From Shimia sp. SK013 (GTDB taxonomy: Bacteria; Pseudomonadota; Alphaproteobacteria; Rhodobacterales; Rhodobacteraceae), in NCBI RefSeq assembly GCF_001292625.1, contig NZ_LAJH01000012.1, forward strand, positions 471,137-535,136: a stretch of DNA of 64,000 bases. Reading direction: 5' to 3'. The notes under the pieces were generated by a model that ran no database searches, was not told where the DNA came from, and saw only the letters and a list, made by a program, of their open reading frames with translations. Of the stretch, positions 60,580 through 64,000 are shown piece after piece. Numbering within the stretch: position 1 is the stretch's first letter; each line of letters opens with the position of its first letter. A program made the translations under genes and the position numbers.

Positions 60580-63500
60580 ATGATGGCTCCCAGCGGGGGA
60601 ACAAGTCATCGAACGCACACTATTTTCCTTTATTTGGAAGTACTCAAAACGAGACCAGATGGTTCTTCTGGCGCTGACTGCGTGCTTGTTTCCTTTGCAG
60701 TTCCTGACACTCGAGCTGCCCAAGCGGATCATCAACGATGCGATCGACGCCGGCCAAAGTGTCATCGACGTTTTTGACTACGAGATGAATCAGGAGGCAT
60801 TTCTGGTTCTGCTGAGTGTCGCCTTCCTTTTGGCGGTGCTGGCGCATGGCCTGATGAAAATGCGCATCAACACCATGAAAGGTGTGCTGTCAGAGCGGAT
60901 GCTGCGTCGGTTCCGGTACACTTTGATTGCCCGGATCACCCGATTCCCGCAGCCTTATTTGCGGCGGACGTCGCAAGGGGAGCTGGTGTCAATGATCACT
61001 GCTGAGGCCGAGCCGATGGGCGGTATGATGGGGGACGCGGTCAGCTTGCCGGTGATGCAGGCCGGTCAGATGATCACCATTCTTGCGTTTCTGTTCATGC
61101 AAAACCTTTGGTTTGGTTTGGCTGCGGTCGCGCTTATTCCTTTGCAAGCTTGGGTGATCCCAAAGCTTCAGCGTCAGATCAACGTGCACAACAAGGATCG
61201 CATCCAGGAAGTACGAATGCTGGCGGCTGAAATCGGTGAAACCTCTGCCGGCGCCCCCGAGTTGCGGGTCAATGGTGGATGGCGGTATCGGATGTCGCTG
61301 ATTACCCGTCGGCTTGGCACATTGTTCCTCATCCGGTTGACGATCTACCGCAAAAAATTCTTCATGAAGTTCCTCAACAACTTCATTACGCAGCTGACGC
61401 CTTTCTTCTTTTATCTGGTGGGCGGTATTCTTGTGATCCGAGGGCAGGTGTCACTCGGTGCACTTGTGGCCGCGCTGGCGGCATACAAGGATCTGTCGTC
61501 ACCGTGGAAGGAACTGCTGAACTACTACAACCGCATCGCTGATTTGTCCGTGCGTTGGGATCTGATTGTCGATCGGTTCAGCCCGCCTGGTATCGTTGAT
61601 GAGGCCCTTCTTGACGGAGAGCCGGATGACATTCCGCGTCTGGCTGGTGACATCGTGATGAAAGAAGTGTTCGTGCGCGACCATGACGGTGACACAGTGT
61701 TAGAAGACATCACAGTGACCTTGCCCAAGGGCGCGGTGGTTGCCGTCAAATCCCAAGACGCCGAAGAGCGGCGCGCAGTGGCCGAATTGTTCACCCGCGA
61801 AATCGTGCCGGTCAGCGGCAGTATAGATGTGGGCGGACATGACTTGAACGCGCTGCACCAAAGAGTTGTGGCGACGCGGGTCGGATACGCGGATCCGTCG
61901 CCTTATGTGTTTGAGGGCACCTTTGGCCAAAACCTTTTGATGCCTCTCAAGCGAAAACCGATTTCCGACTTGCCTGATCCGCTTGGTGACGTCGAAGCAA
62001 AGAAACGGGCATATGAATCCGAGAGAACCGGGAACAGCTTGGACAAGATATATTCAGACTGGGTGGATCCGGCGCTGGCTGGCTTGCAGGACGAAGACGA
62101 AGTGCACGCCTTTTGGCTGGAACTGATGGATGCCACCGGGGCTGGCAATGCTCTGTTCCGTCGCGGACTTGACCAGCCGTTTGAAGAGAAAGACCACAGC
62201 GATCTTGCGCATGCGCTGATTGAGTTGCGGCCTCAGATACGAGACGCTTTGAAAGAAGCCGGTTTGGACAAAGCCTACTACCGGTTTGACCCAGAGCTTT
62301 ATAACCCCGCATTGCCTGTGGCCGCGAACCTGTTTTTTGCCACACCTCGCCGTTCCATGGAGGATGTGGAAGAGGCGGGATTGGGTGACTTTTTGGACTT
62401 GCTGCACGAGTTGGATATCGAAGACGGTATTCTGCGCATGTCCCGCGAAGTGATCGAAATGCTGAACCAGACCTTTGGGGTGGACGGAACCGACCATCCG
62501 TTGTTCCAACAGTTGGGGCTAAACCCGGATGTCTTCACCCGCAAAGTTGGGTTGGTAAGCAAAAGCCGCGAGGTGGGTCTGGCCAACATGGAGCGTGAAG
62601 AACTGGTGCAGATGCTTGAGCTGCCGTTTGAAGTGTCGGCCGAACGTATTGGGCCGGGCTTCACCGAAGAGCTGAAGAGCAGCATCATAGCGCTGCGTCG
62701 CACTGAGGCTGAAAAATTGGCCGAATGGCTGGTGGTCTATTTCGCCCCTCTGGATGAGCAGAAGTACGCACCAGGCCTCACGGTTTTGGAAAACGCGATC
62801 TACGGCAAGCTTTCGGCGTCCGCCGGTGCGCGCGGTGAACAGATCCGCGATGTTGTGGCGCAAAAGCTGGCCGAAGCTGGCATGAAGCAGGAGGTCGCGG
62901 AGCTGATCTATGCTGTGCCGTCTGGCATCGGCGGGGCAGGGCTGCCCACATCCTTTAACGAACCGCTGTCCATCAGTCGTGCGGCAATCAAAAAGCCTGA
63001 CCTTTTGATCTTGAACGGATGCATCACATCCTTTGAGCATGATCAACGGGCGGAGGTGGTTTCCAATTTGCGAGACCTGCTGCCGGATACGACGGTTCTT
63101 TATCTTGAGGACGAGTTTGAAGACAGCAGCGCGTTTGACGTTGTGCTGGAACTTGAACACGGCAGGCTCAAGGACAGCGGAAGCGTGGTTGTGGCTGAAA
63201 CAGACAACGCCGCGAGTGCGGATTTGCGTCGCAAGATGCGGGCGCTTGTGTCGGCGGACATGTTCGCCAACCTGTCGCGTCGGCAATTGCGGCTGCTGGC
63301 TTTTGGTGCGCAGTGGCATCGGGCCGAAAAGGGAGAGTATATCTTCCGTATGGGCGACACCGCGGGGGACGGTGCTTATCTGATCCTCGAAGGCGAAGCC
63401 GGACTTGGATACGACACGCCTGATGGTGAAAGCCATTTGGTGGCTGTCGCTGGCGCGGGCACGTTGGTGGGCGAGTTGGCGTTGTTGCGCAAAGAAAAGC

Positions 63501-63697
63501 GTGCGCTGGATATGTATGCCAAGACGGAGCTGGAAACTCTGCGATTGGGCGAGAGCGAATTCATGGCGGTTGTGGAAAATGATGCCTCAACAGCCTTCCG
63601 CATTCTGCAGGCCGTTGCGGGCTATGTGGGCGCACCCAAGCAAAACGAGTCGGGAGACTCTGAAAGCGAGTCGGATCAGGCCAACGAGTCGCCTTGA
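60580..63697 (+). CDS. ABC-exporter-like protein with degenerate ATPase and cyclic-nucleotide-binding domain; N-terminal frameshift
   Basis: From the ATG at 60659 the frame gives 1,012 residues, but the family N terminus (IERTLFSFIWKYSKRDQ) lies upstream in that frame with no start codon. A strong site (GGAGGG) precedes ATG 60580 in another frame, and removing one G from the run at 60595-60599 joins them, giving about 1,038 residues. Layout in the 1,012 numbering: an exporter-type membrane domain (1-310), an NBD-like region from 330 lacking a Walker A motif (VKSQDAEERR in its place), a roughly 300-residue insertion, EPLSISRAA in place of LSGGQ and LLILNG in place of Walker B, then a cNMP domain (about 870-985) with VGELALL and a following Arg. 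Confidence 0.8.
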
Positions 63698-63834
63698 TCG
63701 GGAACATTGGCACCGCTCAAAGCGACTCTGAGGCTGATTTTTCCTGAGTCGGCGAAAAAATCAGAGGAATGAGAGGCGACTCGGAGGAAAAAAGGCGTGT
63801 GACTCGCCGGTTTCTGACGTCGACGGGCTGATTC
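63647..63834. promoter_or_regulatory. Dense cluster of nine GANTC (CcrM-type) methylation sites
   Basis: GANTC occurs at 63647, 63656, 63668, 63686, 63724, 63746, 63778, 63801 and 63830. That is nine in 188 bp, where chance would give one per several hundred bases. It spans the end of the ABC-like gene (Ser/Glu codons) and the following gap. Part of the gap also forms an inverted repeat (CTGATTTTT/AAAAATCAG, about 63733-63764), which may terminate the ABC-like gene. Confidence 0.6.
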
Positions 63835-63963
63835 ACATGCAAAGTGCAGTGCAAACCGCTACGTTCGGACATTAGCAGGGCGCGCTTGAGAACAAAAAAC
63901 AGGCACAAACGTTATATAAAACAGGGGTTCCGTATGTTTTTTGGAAAAACTTCAAAAAAGCGC

Positions 63964-63992
63964 TTGCGGGTCCGGCGAACTAACCCTAGAAC
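63964..63992 (+). promoter_or_regulatory. rRNA-operon-type promoter at the window edge
   Basis: TTGCGG (63964-63969), a 16-bp spacer and CTAGAA (63986-63991) resemble rrn promoters of Rhodobacterales. An A/T-rich upstream element (63905-63960, including TTTTTTGGAAAAACTTCAAA) precedes it and CCCCCCTTA follows. A 16S rRNA gene would be expected just outside the window. Confidence 0.55.
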
Positions 63993-64000
63993 CCCCCTTA

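Overview
The window looks like chromosomal DNA of a marine Rhodobacterales (Roseobacter-clade) alphaproteobacterium. The pointers are high GC with GC-rich third codon positions, an alphaproteobacterial-type RNase P RNA, a SAM-II riboswitch in front of metZ, a TRAP transporter operon, an Acr3/ArsJ arsenic operon, CcrM-type GANTC sites, and an rRNA-type promoter at the right edge. The genus cannot be fixed from sequence alone. No tRNA, CRISPR array, intact insertion sequence or prophage was seen.

Layout. 1-11.4 kb is housekeeping: a ChaN-like lipoprotein (cut by the window edge), coaBC, dut, a membrane-anchored MoeB-like protein and an M3 peptidase on the + strand, then ftsY-EamA-ispZ, a YhhN protein, and an atypical SDR with a small membrane protein divergent from a LysR regulator. 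11.4-22.9 kb holds rnpB, a cell-wall amidase, a lipoprotein, gatCA, a GST, an alpha/beta hydrolase, SAM-II/metZ, folE2, trkH and a ThDP enzyme. 23-26.3 kb has two secreted proteins and a cupin/LysR divergent pair. 26.85-36.65 kb is a ten-gene catabolic operon (TRAP dctPQM, two GSTs, aromatic-type aldehyde dehydrogenase, SDR, cupin, DUF2218, duplicated OsmC) divergent from a GntR regulator, with four GGGATCC-centred operators between them. 36.7-46.4 kb carries a frameshifted hydrolase, an acyl-CoA ligase/hydrolase pair, a lipid/CoA-type operon (nitronate monooxygenase, histidine phosphatase, phosphotransferase, SDR, thioesterase) and a class V aminotransferase divergent from an Lrp regulator. 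46.4-50.8 kb is arsR-arsC-acr3-gapdh-arsJ. 50.8-54.9 kb has a class III nucleotide cyclase, a small membrane protein and lepA. 55-57.1 kb is a less ordinary stretch: an AT-richer frameshifted membrane gene, strong inverted repeats, a DnaA box and a likely SRP RNA. 57.1-64 kb has a rhodanese, an orphan ACP-KS-MaoC set, DUF3307, and a 1,000-residue ABC-exporter-like protein with a degenerate ATPase and a cyclic-nucleotide-binding domain. It is followed by a dense GANTC cluster and an rRNA-type promoter.

How parts fit together. The arsenic operon combines arsenate reduction plus arsenite export with the GAPDH/ArsJ route for exporting arsenate as an organoarsenical. The GntR operon looks like uptake plus glutathione-dependent breakdown of an organic, possibly aromatic, acid. 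The cyclase and the cNMP-domain ABC-like protein, about 8 kb apart, could be sender and receiver of one cyclic nucleotide signal. Three regulators (two LysR, one ArsR) have start codons abutting or overlapping palindromes and no Shine-Dalgarno, suggesting leaderless autoregulated transcripts. Three genes are broken by indels in poly-G runs, which may be sequencing errors, true pseudogenes or phase-variable switches.
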